DNA of 5,819 nt from Spirochaetaceae bacterium (GTDB lineage: Bacteria > Spirochaetota > Spirochaetia > PWKH01), in assembly GCA_003557605.1 (NCBI GenBank), contig PWNW01000216.1, positions 1 to 5,819 of the forward strand. The letters run 5' to 3'. The position numbers were made by a program, and so were the translations under genes. Within the stretch, counting starts at the first letter, position 1. Each line of letters begins with the position of its first letter. The notes beneath the pieces are model-generated. The model was not told the origin of the DNA and did no database searches. It worked only from the letters and a program-made list of their open reading frames with translations. Of this stretch, positions 1 to 5,819 are shown in pieces.

Positions 1-872
1 GGGCCCATATACCGCAGGCCCTTGCCGGAGCACTCCTGATGCCGGGACAGGTCAAAATCTGTTCTGGAATGGATCCCCTCCAGTTCCTGCCACCCCATGG
101 GAAACCGGTATTCGATATCAAAGGCGGCCTTGGCGTAATGGGCAAGCTCGTCGCTTCCATGCTCCTCAAACCGCAGGTTCTCCTTTGAAATCCCCATCCG
201 CTCATAGTAGTCAATTCTGCTCTGTTTCCAGTAGTCAAACCACTTTTCATCCTCACCGGGCTTCACAAAGAACTGCATCTCCATCTGCTCAAATTCGCAG
301 GTCCTGAAGATGAAGCTCTTGGTGGTCACTTCATTGCGGAATGCCTTTCCTACCTGGGCAATACCGAAGGGGATTTTCACCCTGCTGGTCTGCAGCACAT
401 TCTTGAAATTGACAAAAATTCCCTGGGCAGTTTCCGGCCTGAGATAGACAATGCTGCTTTCATTCTTCACCGACCCAAGGTTGGTGGAGAACATTAAATT
501 GAAATCCCTGGGTTCGGTAAAGCTTCCCCGGGTCCCGCAGACAGGACAGGGGGCTTCAAGGTCCACATGGTCCGCCCGAAACCGGGACTGGCACTGACGG
601 CAGTCAACCAGGGGGTCGGTGAAGTTTGCAACATGACCGGAAGCCTCCCACACCTTGGGATGCATCATAATTGCCGCATCCAGACCCACGATGTCCTTCT
701 GGAACTGGGTCATCTCCTTCCACCAGAAATCCCGTATCCGGTTTTTCAGTTCAACCCCCATGGGACCGTAGTCCCATGCCCCGGAGAGTCCCCCGTAGAT
801 TTCACTTGACTGATATACAAATCCTCTACGCTTGCACAGAGAGACAAGCTGTTCCATGGTTACTTCACTCAT
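1..872 (-). CDS. glyS: Glycyl-tRNA synthetase, single-chain alpha2 type (N-terminal 290 residues, truncated by window edge)
   Basis: This cytoplasmic class II aminoacyl-tRNA synthetase charges tRNA-Gly with glycine using ATP. I translated the minus strand from the ATG at 872-870, and the frame stays open to the left edge, so the C-terminal catalytic part and the anticodon-binding domain lie outside. Visible family landmarks are the N-terminal block YGGLSGAWDYGPMG (about residues 26-39), a zinc-ribbon-like pair C91-x2-C94 and C109-x2-C112 followed by TEPRDFNLMF, the block YLRPETAQGIF, and class II motif 2 as GIAQVGKAFRNE (FRNE at 178-181) followed by FEQMEMQFF. This is the eukaryote-like or Gram-positive-like dimeric type (usually about 450-500 residues), not the GlyQ/GlyS alpha2beta2 type. 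The start overlaps the gltX stop by 8 bases, which suggests translational coupling. Residue 192 is Cys in FRTCEFEQ, where I recall Arg in relatives. Some databases call this gene glyQS. Confidence 0.96.
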   Translation of the reverse strand, partial: MSEVTMEQLVSLCKRRGFVYQSSEIYGGLSGAWDYGPMGVELKNRIRDFWWKEMTQFQKDIVGLDAAIMMHPKVWEASGHVANFTDPLVDCRQCQSRFRADHVDLEAPCPVCGTRGSFTEPRDFNLMFSTNLGSVKNESSIVYLRPETAQGIFVNFKNVLQTSRVKIPFGIAQVGKAFRNEVTTKSFIFRTCEFEQMEMQFFVKPGEDEKWFDYWKQSRIDYYERMGISKENLRFEEHGSDELAHYAKAAFDIEYRFPMGWQELEGIHSRTDFDLSRHQECSGKGLRYMG

Positions 873-2355
873 CGCATTCCTGCTCCTTTTGTCTCAGTTG
901 GTCAATCGCCGCTTCAATACGGCTCAAGGTCTTCTCTTTTCCCAGCAGCTTCATTGATTCAAACAGCGGCGGAGATATGGTGCTTCCGGTGACCGCAACC
1001 CGGAGGGGCATCAGCACGGCCCCGAGCTTAATACCCTCCCGGGTGCAGAATTCACGAAACTCCTGCTCCAGACGGTCCACCGAATCATCATCCAGGGGCT
1101 CAAGGAGCTTCAGGGAGGACGACAGAATTTCTGCAGTTGATGAGGCGTCATGCTTCTTGGGTATCAGCTGGTCTGCAGGGGGTGCCGGTATGTCGCAAAA
1201 CAGAAACCGGGTCATCTCACTCACATCATTGAGCAGATGCAGCCGCTCCTGAATCAGGGGCATTGCCTGGTCAAGGATCTCCAGCTGCTGCGGTGAGGGA
1301 GGATTATCAACTACCTGATCATGCACCAGGTAGGGAATAAGCATCTCCTTGAGCTGCCGGGCATCCTTCATCCTGATGTACTGGCCGTTGAACCACTCAA
1401 GCTTCTTATAGTCAAACACCCCGGGAGCCTTGTTGATCTTATCAAGGGAGAACAGCTCTTCCAGTTCCTGGAGGGTAAAGAACTCCCGCTTGTCGTCAAA
1501 GGACCAGCCCAGCAGGCTGATGTAGTTGATCATGGCTTCGCTCAGGTATCCCTGCTCACGGAATTCCCGCACCGCGGTGGAACCGTGGCGCTTGGAAAGC
1601 TTCTGCCCGTCCTTCCCCATGACCATCGGCAGATGGCAGTATACCGGAGGATCCCAACCGAAGGCCCGGTAGAGCAGCACATGCAGAGGCCCTGAGGGAA
1701 TCCATTCCTGGGCACGAAGAATATGGGTGATCTCCATCAGATGATCATCCACCACGTTTGCCAGGTGGTATGTGGGATACCCGTCAGACTTCATCAGCAC
1801 CGGGTCCGGATTGATGTCGCTGTTCTTCCTGGTGATCTCACCCATGAGCATATCAGAAAAGGATGTGCTTCCGTCCAGGGGTATCTTCAGCCGGACGACC
1901 GGATTGGGGTTCTCCCGCTTCATTTCTTCCTGCTGTGCCGCTGTCAGGTCCCGGCAGTGACGGTCATAGCCTTTATATGACGACTTCTCCTGTTCCTGCT
2001 TTTCCCGCACCGCAGTGAGCCGTTCGGCAGTGCACCAGCACCGATAGGCATGCCCGGAATCAAGGAGCTTGCGGGCATATTCCTGGTAGATATCAAAGCG
2101 GTGGGACTGGATATAGGGACCGCAGGCGCCTCCGACATCGGGTCCTTCATCACATCTGATGCCGAACCAGTCCAGGGTTTCATACAGGTCCTTTAATGCC
2201 TCTTCGCTGAATCGCTGCTGATCAGTATCCTCGATGCGCAGGATGAAACTGCCGCCGCTGGAGCGGGCAAACAGATAGTTGAAAAGCGCTGTCCGCACAC
2301 CCCCAATATGCTGAAGTCCCGTAGGTGAAGGTGCATAACGTACTCTGACACTCAT
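865..2355 (-). CDS. gltX: Glutamyl-tRNA synthetase
   Basis: This cytoplasmic class Ic synthetase attaches glutamate to tRNA-Glu, and in some bacteria also to tRNA-Gln. The 496-residue length is normal for the family. It opens with VRYAPSPTGLQHIGG (HIGH-type motif at H16-I-G-G), carries RIEDTD at 40-45, and has a KMSKS-type loop KLSKR at 252-256 for ATP binding. The block SDGYPTYHLANVVDDH (190-205) belongs to the catalytic core. The C-terminal half, from about residue 325, is the helical anticodon-binding region. C106-x-C108 and Y130-x3-C134 form a likely zinc site in the acceptor-binding insert, resembling the ligands known for GluQ-RS. The N-terminal HIGH context rules out a later start, and GAGGTGA lies just upstream. 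Whether it is discriminating (Glu only) or also charges tRNA-Gln cannot be told here. It is led by its own promoter and overlaps glyS. Confidence 0.98.
   Translation of the reverse strand: MSVRVRYAPSPTGLQHIGGVRTALFNYLFARSSGGSFILRIEDTDQQRFSEEALKDLYETLDWFGIRCDEGPDVGGACGPYIQSHRFDIYQEYARKLLDSGHAYRCWCTAERLTAVREKQEQEKSSYKGYDRHCRDLTAAQQEEMKRENPNPVVRLKIPLDGSTSFSDMLMGEITRKNSDINPDPVLMKSDGYPTYHLANVVDDHLMEITHILRAQEWIPSGPLHVLLYRAFGWDPPVYCHLPMVMGKDGQKLSKRHGSTAVREFREQGYLSEAMINYISLLGWSFDDKREFFTLQELEELFSLDKINKAPGVFDYKKLEWFNGQYIRMKDARQLKEMLIPYLVHDQVVDNPPSPQQLEILDQAMPLIQERLHLLNDVSEMTRFLFCDIPAPPADQLIPKKHDASSTAEILSSSLKLLEPLDDDSVDRLEQEFREFCTREGIKLGAVLMPLRVAVTGSTISPPLFESMKLLGKEKTLSRIEAAIDQLRQKEQECDE
883..890 (-). 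promoter_or_regulatory. Ribosome binding site of glyS, inside the end of gltX
   Basis: The minus strand reads AAAAGGAG, ending 10 bases before the ATG at 872. It lies inside the last codons of gltX. The gltX stop (TGA, 867-865) and the glyS start share the 8-base overlap ATGAGTGA, an arrangement typical of translational coupling or re-initiation. Confidence 0.7.
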
Positions 2356-2358
2356 GGC

Positions 2359-2366
2359 TCACCTCT
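2359..2366 (-). promoter_or_regulatory. Ribosome binding site of gltX
   Basis: The minus strand reads AGAGGTGA just before GCC and the ATG at 2355. Seven consecutive bases (GAGGTGA) pair with the 3' end of 16S rRNA, which supports this start. Confidence 0.75.
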
Positions 2367-2385
2367 TTTTATTATAGTATAGAGA

Positions 2386-2395
2386 GATAATTATC
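2386..2395. repeat. Short palindrome at the predicted gltX transcription start
   Basis: GATAATTATC is a perfect 10-base palindrome that covers the transcription start predicted from the promoter at 2399-2427. Its position would suit an operator, but ten bases in AT-rich DNA can arise by chance. Confidence 0.25.
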
Positions 2396-2398
2396 CTT

Positions 2399-2427
2399 GT
2401 TATACAGGAAAAAAGGGGAAATGACAA
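2399..2427 (-). promoter_or_regulatory. Predicted sigma70-type promoter for gltX-glyS
   Basis: On the minus strand, TTGTCA (2427-2422) and TATAAC (2404-2399) are separated by exactly 17 bases. Each hexamer differs from consensus at one position. Transcription would start near 2392, leaving a leader of about 37 bases before the gltX ATG. The region lies in the 94-base gap after the phosphatase gene. A second hexamer, perfect TATAAT at 2376-2371, sits inside the leader but has no good -35 partner. Confidence 0.6.
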
Positions 2428-2449
2428 TAGAGCCGGAAGAATCAGCAGC

Positions 2450-3091
2450 TCAATGCTGCTCACTGCCCATCAGGATGTTCATACTGCGCTTCATGATGTC
2501 AGGGTACTTGCTGAATGTTCTGAGGTCCACCGCCTTGCGCTGTGATCCGTGGTTGTCTGAGGCAATAAAGTCCGCAAACCCGTTTTCAAGAAAGGTCTTT
2601 CCCTTCTGGCTCTCCAGTGATTCAATATTGACCTGGAAGTATACCCCCATTTCCCGTACCCGCTGGATCATCGGGTCCTTCACGGAAAACCAGGAATAGC
2701 GGTCAATATGGGCAATGATTACATCAATGCCCAGAAGATTTAAATGGAACACCATGTCGCTGAGATACATCGGCCTGATATCAGTATTGAATTCAACAAG
2801 CTGGAATGTTTTGAACATCGGAATGCCGGGTTTCGGCCTGGGGTCAGACACATAGATTTCCGAACCCAGCACCAGTTCAATGCCCCGGGACTTTGCCTCC
2901 CCCCGGAGGAACAGAAACTCCTCCCGTATCAGATCAACCCGGGTTTTCACCGTAGGATGAAAGAGATGGGGAGTAGATGCGATATGGGTAAATCCTGCAT
3001 CGGCATATGCATCAAGCAGCTGAAGGGATTCTGTGCGGGAAGCAGTACCGTCATCAACTCCGGCCAGCAAATGGGTGTGTATATCAATCAT
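2450..3091 (-). CDS. cpsB: PHP-family protein-tyrosine phosphatase (CpsB/CapC/YwqE type)
   Basis: This is a predicted cytoplasmic, metal-dependent phosphatase that removes phosphate from tyrosines of the partner polysaccharide kinase. The 213-residue protein starts with the PHP signature DIHTHLLAGVDDG (residues 3-15). Likely metal and catalytic residues by family pattern are H5, H7, H42 (STPH), E78 (GSEIYV), E100, H128 (IIAHIDRY, with R131), D179 and H181 (ASDNHG). The full ligand set appears intact, so the enzyme should be active. It is somewhat shorter than the roughly 240-260 residues usual for CpsB/YwqE. The gene begins 15 bases after the stop of the Wzc-like kinase, and its AGGAG (3104-3108) overlaps the end of that gene, so the two are almost certainly co-transcribed. 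The spacing from AGGAG to ATG is long (12 bases), but no better start exists because the PHP motif begins at residue 3. The symbol is by family analogy. Confidence 0.93.
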   Translation of the reverse strand: MIDIHTHLLAGVDDGTASRTESLQLLDAYADAGFTHIASTPHLFHPTVKTRVDLIREEFLFLRGEAKSRGIELVLGSEIYVSDPRPKPGIPMFKTFQLVEFNTDIRPMYLSDMVFHLNLLGIDVIIAHIDRYSWFSVKDPMIQRVREMGVYFQVNIESLESQKGKTFLENGFADFIASDNHGSQRKAVDLRTFSKYPDIMKRSMNILMGSEQH

Positions 3092-3106
3092 GATGCGGTT
3101 ATGCTC

Positions 3107-5419
3107 CTATGCGTTTTTTACCTTCTCATATTCATCACCGTTCTGTTCTTTCCGGTACTGACTGGAAAGCTTCATAGCACTCCTGCGGTCAGAACGCATT
3201 GCCTTTTTTGCGGACCGGATTGCAGCACGTTTTCTTGCCTTGCTGCTCATGGCCTTATCACTGCTTTCACTGTAGTAGTAATAGTAGTGATAGTACCCGT
3301 GCTTATCGGAGGAGAGGTCATTGACCACCAGACCGAGAACATTGATTTGTGAACTCCTGATTGAATCCATGGCCATTGAAACACCGCGTTTCGTGGCAGT
3401 TCCTGCCCGCACCACCAGCACCAGCCCGTCGGCACTTCGAGAACAGATCAGTCCGTCGGAAGCTGCCAGAATCGGAGGCACATCGAGTATGATCCGGTCA
3501 TACACCCGCCTCAGCCCTTCTATCATGAGGCGGTATTTCTCCGAGGTGAGCACCGAGGTCGGATTGGGGGGAAGGGGTCCTACAGGGAGCACATGGAGGT
3601 TCGGCATATCAGAGAAGGGTTTTTTAATCAGGGAGCTGATCTCCTTTCCCTGAAGCAGGTAGTTCACTACCCCGCCCTCAAGCTTGCTGATGTTGAAAAT
3701 GCGTTCAATCCTTGGTCTGCGCATATCCCCATCAATGATCAGGGTCTTCATACCGTTCTGGGCCATCGCTGCAGCGGTGTTGGCCGCTACGGTGGTTTTA
3801 CCCTCACCCATCTCAGAACTGGTGACCACAATTACCTGCGGCGCCTTCACGCTGCTGAACAGGACATTGGTGGAGACCAGCTTGAAGGCCTCTGCACCCG
3901 GAGATGTGGGATCCCGGTAGACCAGCAGTTCATCGGTATGGCTTCCTGAAAACATCAGGCTGGGAATTCTTCCCAGCACCACAAGGTCCGGCCCTGTTAC
4001 CCGCTTGATGCTCTCCTCGTCGCTTAAGGAGGTGTCAAAGGTCTCCACGAGGAATGCAATCAGCACTCCCAGAAACAGACCGAGCAGTGACCCTACCGCC
4101 AGGATGAGCCGCCTGTTGGGCGAAACAGGAGAGGTGGGAAGGATTGCATCATCAATGATGATGGCAGTACCAGTGATCCCCGCTTCGGTGATTTTTGTTT
4201 CTTCAAGCTTCTCCAAAAGCAGAATATAGAGGCTTTCACGGGAATTCACCTCCCGGGTAAGCTCCAGCAGCCTCTGCTCAATCTGTGGGAGGGCGCGTAT
4301 CTTCCCCTGATATCCGTCCCGCAATGAAGTCAGATAGGAAATATGGGTTTCGGAGACCAGCACCTTGGTGTAGGCACCGGCAAGCTCCATATAAAAGTCC
4401 CGTGGAATATCTTCATAGTTCTGGGCAGAGCGCATCATTACCTGACCGAGGAGGTTCAGCAGGCGGTTCTCCCGACCGGCAATTGAAGCCCTCACATCAG
4501 CGGTCCCGGCACCCTCAGCCTGGGCAGATGCGCTGGCAAGCTCCAGCCTCAGGGATATCAGCTGGCTGAGCAGCTCCGACACATCGTCCCGGCGCCTGAC
4601 CTGGCTGATTGACGGATAGCTCCCCCCCCGCTGAGAAATGAGGTCCTGAAACACCGATGCGGTCTCAATGGAATTATCCAGCTGAATCCTGTAGGGAGAA
4701 ATTTGGCGGTCGTAGGTGGAAACAGCCTGAAGCAGGACACGGGCTTCCTCCTGGAGTGAAATGATCCCCTCCTGCTCCTTGTACCTCCGAAGATTATCCT
4801 CCGCTGCCGACAGTTCCGCCTCAAGATTGGGTATCTGCTGTTCGATAAATTTTCTGCGGGTCTGGAACTCATTCATGGCGATATTTCTCAGCATATCGTT
4901 GTAGACGTCCGCAAGGGTGTTTGCCATGTTCATCGCCATCATCCGGTCAGGGTCTTCTACTGAGATCCTGACAATATTTGTGTCCCTGACGGTGCTGACC
5001 GATATGCGGTCACCTGTCTGCTTAACGATGCTGCTGAAGGACCGCGGTTCATCGCCCTCAAACTCCTCCAGATATGACTCATAGATGCCCAGGCGCTGCA
5101 CCACCTCTTCGATATTGACCCGGCTTTTTATCAGCTCCACCTCGGTGGTAATCCTGGACCCGCCTGTTGGAGCACCGAACATGTTTGCCAGGGGAGAGGC
5201 GGCCTGGGGGGAGTCAACCCGCATTGAAACAGTAGCCTGAAAGATCGGGGTAGCAAAAAACAGATAAACTCCCACCGCTCCCACAACCAGAATAAAGGTC
5301 AGGATAATCCAGAGTTTCCTGCGATTGATGATATAGAGTATGTCATGCAGGCTGATTTCCTTTTCATCCTGTTCATGCTGCTGATATATGTGATTGGCAT
5401 GGTAATCCTGTCTGTCCAC
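3107..5419 (-). CDS. wzc: Wzc-type polysaccharide co-polymerase with fused BY-kinase domain
   Basis: This inner-membrane protein is predicted to control chain length and export of a capsule or exopolysaccharide by autophosphorylating tyrosines. Domains in order: a short cytoplasmic N-terminus, TM1 at about 36-56, a periplasmic Wzz region with coiled-coil-rich segments (about 57-437), a GNVR-like segment (about 378-412), a proline-rich P428-x2-P-x2-P434 motif, TM2 at about 438-458, and a cytoplasmic kinase. The kinase has Walker A GEGKTT (538-543), Walker A' LIIDGDMRRP (560-569) and Walker B IILDVPP (643-649). A tyrosine cluster, seven Tyr within 709-716, follows, and then an unusual basic tail to residue 770. 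The usual EX2RX2R oligomerisation motif reads E510-x2-K513-x2-S516. The start is GTG at 5419. AAAAGGAG lies 6 bases upstream, an in-frame TGA lies further upstream, and the next Met is residue 66, beyond TM1. The length is slightly above the roughly 720 of E. coli Wzc. Confidence 0.95.
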   Translation of the reverse strand: MDRQDYHANHIYQQHEQDEKEISLHDILYIINRRKLWIILTFILVVGAVGVYLFFATPIFQATVSMRVDSPQAASPLANMFGAPTGGSRITTEVELIKSRVNIEEVVQRLGIYESYLEEFEGDEPRSFSSIVKQTGDRISVSTVRDTNIVRISVEDPDRMMAMNMANTLADVYNDMLRNIAMNEFQTRRKFIEQQIPNLEAELSAAEDNLRRYKEQEGIISLQEEARVLLQAVSTYDRQISPYRIQLDNSIETASVFQDLISQRGGSYPSISQVRRRDDVSELLSQLISLRLELASASAQAEGAGTADVRASIAGRENRLLNLLGQVMMRSAQNYEDIPRDFYMELAGAYTKVLVSETHISYLTSLRDGYQGKIRALPQIEQRLLELTREVNSRESLYILLLEKLEETKITEAGITGTAIIIDDAILPTSPVSPNRRLILAVGSLLGLFLGVLIAFLVETFDTSLSDEESIKRVTGPDLVVLGRIPSLMFSGSHTDELLVYRDPTSPGAEAFKLVSTNVLFSSVKAPQVIVVTSSEMGEGKTTVAANTAAAMAQNGMKTLIIDGDMRRPRIERIFNISKLEGGVVNYLLQGKEISSLIKKPFSDMPNLHVLPVGPLPPNPTSVLTSEKYRLMIEGLRRVYDRIILDVPPILAASDGLICSRSADGLVLVVRAGTATKRGVSMAMDSIRSSQINVLGLVVNDLSSDKHGYYHYYYYYSESSDKAMSSKARKRAAIRSAKKAMRSDRRSAMKLSSQYRKEQNGDEYEKVKNA

Positions 5420-5425
5420 AAAAAA

Positions 5426-5433
5426 CTCCTTTT
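5426..5433 (-). promoter_or_regulatory. Strong ribosome binding site that fixes the GTG start of wzc
   Basis: The minus strand reads AAAAGGAG, then six T, then GTG. The ideal spacing, plus the lack of any in-frame ATG before TM1, makes the GTG at 5419 the only sensible start. Confidence 0.8.
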
Positions 5434-5448
5434 CAACAGAAGTGCAGT

Positions 5449-5476
5449 TTCAAGTTCTTGAATAATAATGCATTAT
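5449..5476. repeat. Two adjacent AT-rich inverted repeats between manC and wzc
   Basis: A perfect 12-base palindrome, ATAATGCATTAT, occupies 5465-5476. Next to it, TTCAAG and CTTGAA form 6-base arms around a 2-base centre at 5449-5462. Together they fill the middle of the 68-base gap ahead of the kinase gene. They are too AT-rich, and lack a suitable T-run, to be an intrinsic terminator. They could be a protein-binding site or chance in AT-rich DNA. I see no convincing promoter with them. Confidence 0.35.
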
Positions 5477-5487
5477 CTCTTCAGTTT

Positions 5488-5819
5488 CTACCCCTTGCGC
5501 CTTCTTAGCAGAATACCGTCCTCAGTAACTACCAGGACCATATCCGATACTCCCTCCATCACCACCGGGATGCTTGTATAGTTGAACACCATGGTCCCCC
5601 GGCACTCCTGCGTATCGGCAGAAGCGGAGGTAATCATCCTGTTGCCCTGCTTATCAGGCAGAAGGCAGGACCCCAGTGACTCCCAGCTTCCCAGGTCATT
5701 CCACCGCAGTTCCTGAGGTGCGGGGACAAGCAGGATTCGATGGGGAATCTTCTCCATGACGGCATAATCAATTGACCGGCCGAACCCCCCTTCCTTAATA
5801 GCCCTGTACGCCCTGTCCA
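5488..5819 (-). CDS. manC: Mannose-1-phosphate guanylyltransferase, C-terminal fragment (start beyond right edge)
   Basis: This enzyme makes GDP-mannose from mannose-1-phosphate and GTP in the cytoplasm, the donor for mannose- or fucose-containing polysaccharides. The frame is open from the right edge to the TAG at 5488-5490 (109 complete codons). The fragment contains SIDYAVMEK (the S codon is at 5773-5775), the family's characteristic motif late in the nucleotidyltransferase domain. It then has WNDLGSWESL (WNDLGSW encoded at 5683-5703), which matches the GWNDVGSW motif of ManC. The tail continues through a GTMVFNYTSIPVVMEGVSDMVLVVTEDGILL stretch (in two parts, this is the usual small beta-rich end) and stops after RRRKG. 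There is no room for a C-terminal phosphomannose-isomerase domain, so this is the short monofunctional form. The ATG at 5757 is internal, because SIDYAV lies upstream of it in the same frame. The next gene, the Wzc-like kinase, starts 68 bases downstream. Confidence 0.88.
   Translation of the reverse strand, partial: DRAYRAIKEGGFGRSIDYAVMEKIPHRILLVPAPQELRWNDLGSWESLGSCLLPDKQGNRMITSASADTQECRGTMVFNYTSIPVVMEGVSDMVLVVTEDGILLRRRKG

Noticed and set aside
671..1252. 193-codon open frame on the plus strand
   Set aside because: It lies opposite gltX and glyS, both with unmistakable family motifs. Its product is rich in Ser and Arg with no domain pattern, as expected of an antisense shadow.
2444..2460. 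Hairpin of AGCAGC and GCTGCT around a 5-base loop at the end of the phosphatase gene, as a terminator
   Set aside because: The stem is only 6 bases, overlaps the stop codon, and is followed by GATTCTTCC rather than a T-run.
3272..3295. Microsatellite-like run of TAC/TAT codons
   Set aside because: It encodes the functional tyrosine cluster expected at this place in BY-kinases and mixes TAC with TAT and one CAC, so it is not an expanded simple repeat.
2744..3352. 202-codon open frame on the plus strand with a hydrophobic stretch that looks like a membrane helix
   Set aside because: It is antisense to the phosphatase and the end of the kinase gene. The hydrophobic part is the complement of the basic tail codons, and no ribosome site or family motif supports it.
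4558..4872. 104-codon frame on the minus strand within the kinase gene
   Set aside because: It is out of frame with the clear Wzz-kinase reading frame and its composition looks like a frame-shifted shadow.
5488..5757. Stand-alone 89-residue protein starting at the ATG at 5757
   Set aside because: The frame continues upstream to the window edge and encodes SIDYAV just before this Met, so it is an internal Met of ManC.

Overview
All five genes in this window read leftward (minus strand). It looks like a chromosomal segment of a spirochaete, probably a free-living relative of Spirochaeta or Treponema. The main reason is the glutamyl-tRNA synthetase. Its GLQHIGG form of the HIGH motif, its YDRHCRD zinc-type segment and its INPDPVLMKSDGYPTYHLANV block match, from memory, Treponema-type GltX more closely than proteobacterial or firmicute ones. 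As I recall, gltX and glyS are also neighbours in Treponema pallidum. This placement is inference from remembered sequences, not from a search. Base composition by eye is about half G+C in the genes, with AT-rich intergenic gaps.

In the direction of transcription, the right part (5819 to 2450) is the end of a surface-polysaccharide cluster. It holds the C-terminal part of a mannose-1-phosphate guanylyltransferase (ManC, makes GDP-mannose), a complete 770-residue Wzc-type polysaccharide co-polymerase fused to a bacterial tyrosine kinase, and a complete PHP-type tyrosine phosphatase of the CpsB/YwqE family. These three fit one pathway. ManC supplies the activated sugar. The Wzc-like protein controls polymerisation and export through cycles of C-terminal tyrosine phosphorylation. 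The phosphatase resets it.

The left part (2355 to 1) is housekeeping. A complete gltX overlaps by 8 bases the start of a glyS of the single-chain dimeric type, which runs off the left edge after 290 codons. A sigma70-like promoter (TTGTCA, 17 bases, TATAAC) lies in the 94-base gap before gltX and marks the boundary between the two units.

No RNA gene, CRISPR array, insertion sequence or gene-free stretch above 300 bases was seen, and I see no novel system. The features most worth checking are in the Wzc-like kinase. Its tyrosine cluster is followed by an unusual basic tail of 54 residues, and its EX2RX2R ring-assembly motif is degenerate. The kinase is also paired with a Gram-positive-style PHP phosphatase.
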